A stretch of DNA of 64,000 bases from Callipepla californica brunnescens (lineage: Eukaryota; Chordata; Aves; Galliformes; Odontophoridae): contig JALIRH010000001.1 of the NCBI GenBank assembly GCA_023055505.1, positions 11,899,467 through 11,963,466 on the forward strand, in the 5' to 3' direction. Shown piece by piece: positions 62,021-64,000 of this stretch (its first letter is position 1; every line of letters starts with the position of its first letter). The notes under the pieces are model-generated. The model had not been told where the DNA came from and did not search any database. It saw only the letters and a program-made list of their open reading frames with translations. The position numbers and the translations under genes were made by a program.

Positions 62021-62040
62021 ATCTGTGATTCTGTGATTTA

Positions 62041-64000
62041 CAGTTTTGGGAAGATAATGCTTTTGTTCTCCACCTCTTCCCAAGAGATATCTCTATGTTG
62101 TTTTATCCATTAGTTTTAGTGGCAGCTAGTGTTATGCTTTATTGAAAATGTTTTTCATTACCTTTTATAAAATCACATTGCATCAGGAGATAACTATATC
62201 ATGCAAACAATCAAGAGTCAGTTGTTTCAAGAAACTTCAGCACTGCATCAAAATGCCATTACTTACTGCATACTGATAATTAGTTAATTTTAACATCATT
62301 AATAATTGGATTTGACAGTTGATAGAAGATTAAAAAAAAGATAAAGAGAATGACTGCAAAGTCCTTAAATGCCATACATTTAGTATAACACAGGATTTAC
62401 TCAAGTTGGAGTTGGATTGAGGAGACAATTAAAAACCAATTTGGGCCCTGAACCCTTGCTCCACACAATGTGCAGGCTAAGTCAAATATGATGGTTGAAT
62501 CAGGGCAAACTTTTATAAACATTTTTTATTTTTATTTTATATTATCCAAGACGTGCAGAAACACTGGTGAAAGAAGCATCACATCCACCCTGTAAGTTCT
62601 ACATTCTCTTTAGAGGCATGAGATAACAGATATTTCTAAAGAAGTCTGCATTCTCAAAAGGTATATGAAAATATACAAATAGAAATTGTACAAATGACAC
62701 CAAATTTGCACTCCTCTGGAACTTCTATGCCTTAAGAAACTATACTGGAGTTATAATAAAAGTTATGCTTGATGTAAAATCGGACAGAGAGTTCAAACTA
62801 CAACTGCAAGGCAGAAAGGCTGAATGACCAACTGAAGATAAATATGCTAGTAGCAAAAGTGTCAGAAATCGTGTGAGCCGGCTAGTATACCATATTAGAC
62901 AAATATGATGCATAGAATGGACCACTCCATATTACTGACATACTGATTTTAGAATGGATTTCATCTGAGACACCAAAGAGACTCAGCCAATGGATAGGTC
63001 AGGCCAGAAGCTATTTGCATTAAGTAACATAGAGAGGGCCATTGTCTTTCATAAGTGGGTGACAGAAATACATCTGTGTGCAGATATGATTTCTGCTGTG
63101 CAAATTCTCCTCAGGCCCAAAGAATGGGACCCATTCCATTTTATTTATCAGTAAGATAAATTGATATTTACCCAGAGAGGTATAGTTCTAACACTGAAAT
63201 ATAAAGATACTGCATTTTCTATAAAAACACTTCTTCAGCTCAATAACTGTACCAGTATTTGGAGCTAGAGGTGTTGCCTTAGCAGAAATACACCCATTAC
63301 TCCACACAATTATTTGTAGAAGCATCTCTTAATTTATAGCTTATAGAACATCACAGGTACATTTAGAATTCATTGTGCGTACTCTTTAAAGGTCAGTGCA
63401 CATATTTACAGTATTGCTGCACAAAGATTTGCTGTAGAACATAACTGTAGGTCACAGTGCTTATACTCACTTCAGCTGAGGTCAGAAAAGAGAAGGGAAT
63501 GAACAAGACAATGTAAGCATCATAAGGAAAGCAGATTGCATAGAGGACAGATCTTATATTATTTCTCTAAAGAAAAAACACAGAAGGGTTCAATCAGAAA
63601 GGAGAATCTTTCAGAATGTTATAAAAAACTAGGAACAAGGTTAGCTTGGAAACATTAGGAAATGTGAAGTGATAACTGCATTTTAAAGAATGTTTATAGT
63701 CTGAATATTAACTGTCAAATGGTAGTCTTAATTTTTGTTGTTTATCTCCTTTGATGACAAACAACAGTGTTATATGTGAGTCCACACTGTGTTATAAAGC
63801 ACTACTCATTGTGTACTAGAACTGTGGGCACTTAAGAAAAATACGTAACTGTAACAGTATCTTAGCTGTAATCAGATAAGTATCTGTATTTTCCTTTACT
63901 ACAACTGAAGAATCTAAGTGACCTTCTGGAATACGTTTACTGTAATTGATAGATAAGTTTCTAGTCACTGTAACACTATCCAGTATTCTCAATGTCTAGT
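62041..64000. other. Unique AT-rich DNA, no gene seen
   Basis: No gene, RNA or repeat is recognised in the last 2 kb. Open frames do not exceed about 60 codons. Confidence 0.7.

Larger units (their letters stand above)
59878..62040 (+). mobile_element. CR1 LINE, long internally deleted copy (ORF1 end to 3' tail)
   Basis: Longest transposon in the window, about 2.16 kb on the plus strand, compared with roughly 4.5 kb for a complete CR1. In order it contains: a relic of the end of ORF1 (about 59878-60140); the ORF2 endonuclease region (about 60175-60880); the linker (to about 61126); a deletion junction; the end of the reverse transcriptase palm (61131-61280); and the palm-to-C-terminal part (61280-61930). 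A second internal deletion near 61940 follows, then the 3' UTR with octamer tail (61990-62040). Order and strand are as in CR1, so this is one insertion shortened by deletions. It cannot be active. Confidence 0.96.

Noticed and set aside
61510..62028. 172-codon plus frame as a host gene
   Set aside because: Its second half is the CR1 ORF2 C-terminus and its first half is the shifted frame of the same ORF2.
1..64000. CRISPR arrays, bacterial operons, phage genes or integrated virus genes
   Set aside because: No regularly spaced repeats, no long prokaryote-like genes, and no recognisable gag, pol or env-like frames outside CR1.

Overview
This 64 kb window looks like gene-poor, AT-rich vertebrate DNA, most likely from a bird. 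The main evidence is the repeat content. Almost every dispersed repeat I can recognise is a CR1 LINE (chicken repeat 1), including typical CR1 3' ends with ATTCTRTG-type octamer tails. I see no Alu, B1/B2, L1 or other mammalian signature. CR1 also occurs in crocodilians and turtles, so bird (perhaps galliform) is an inference. There are no bacterial or phage features, operons or CRISPR arrays, and I recognise no tRNA or rRNA gene.

I cannot support any functional protein-coding gene. Reading frames are short and most show no protein-like composition. The longest non-repeat frame (24024-24620) is largely a translated polypyrimidine tract. The frames with real protein homology are decayed CR1 ORF2 (endonuclease / reverse transcriptase) and one ORF1 relic. 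The window is therefore intergenic sequence or the inside of a very long intron.

Layout. 1-10157: unique DNA with a CAA-rich tract, a poly(T) run and an ATCT microsatellite at 7423-7500. 10158-10660: plus-strand CR1. 10661-26700: mostly unique DNA with poly(T), A-rich and purine/pyrimidine tracts and one short minus-strand CR1 end (18948-19057). 26701-28575: a minus-strand CR1 cluster, with a 3' end and an endonuclease-domain block separated by about 540 bp of non-CR1 DNA that carries an inverted motif. 28576-46338: unique DNA with four CR1 fragments (31722, 32415, 34205, 43359). 46339-46757: plus-strand CR1. 46758-57589: unique DNA, closed by a pyrimidine/(GT)14 microsatellite. 57590-58295: a CR1 that still reads FADD, followed by a separate octamer-repeat tail. 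59878-62040: the longest CR1, running from the end of ORF1 through ORF2 to the 3' tail but missing the core of the reverse transcriptase. 62041-64000: unique DNA.

CR1 fragments total about 5.9 kb (roughly 9 percent), five on the plus strand and six on the minus strand, plus one doubtful remnant. None can be autonomous. The most unusual structures are the internally deleted CR1 copies, the interrupted minus-strand pair with its inverted motif, and several islands of higher GC with overlapping open frames that I cannot explain. I found no convincing undescribed system.
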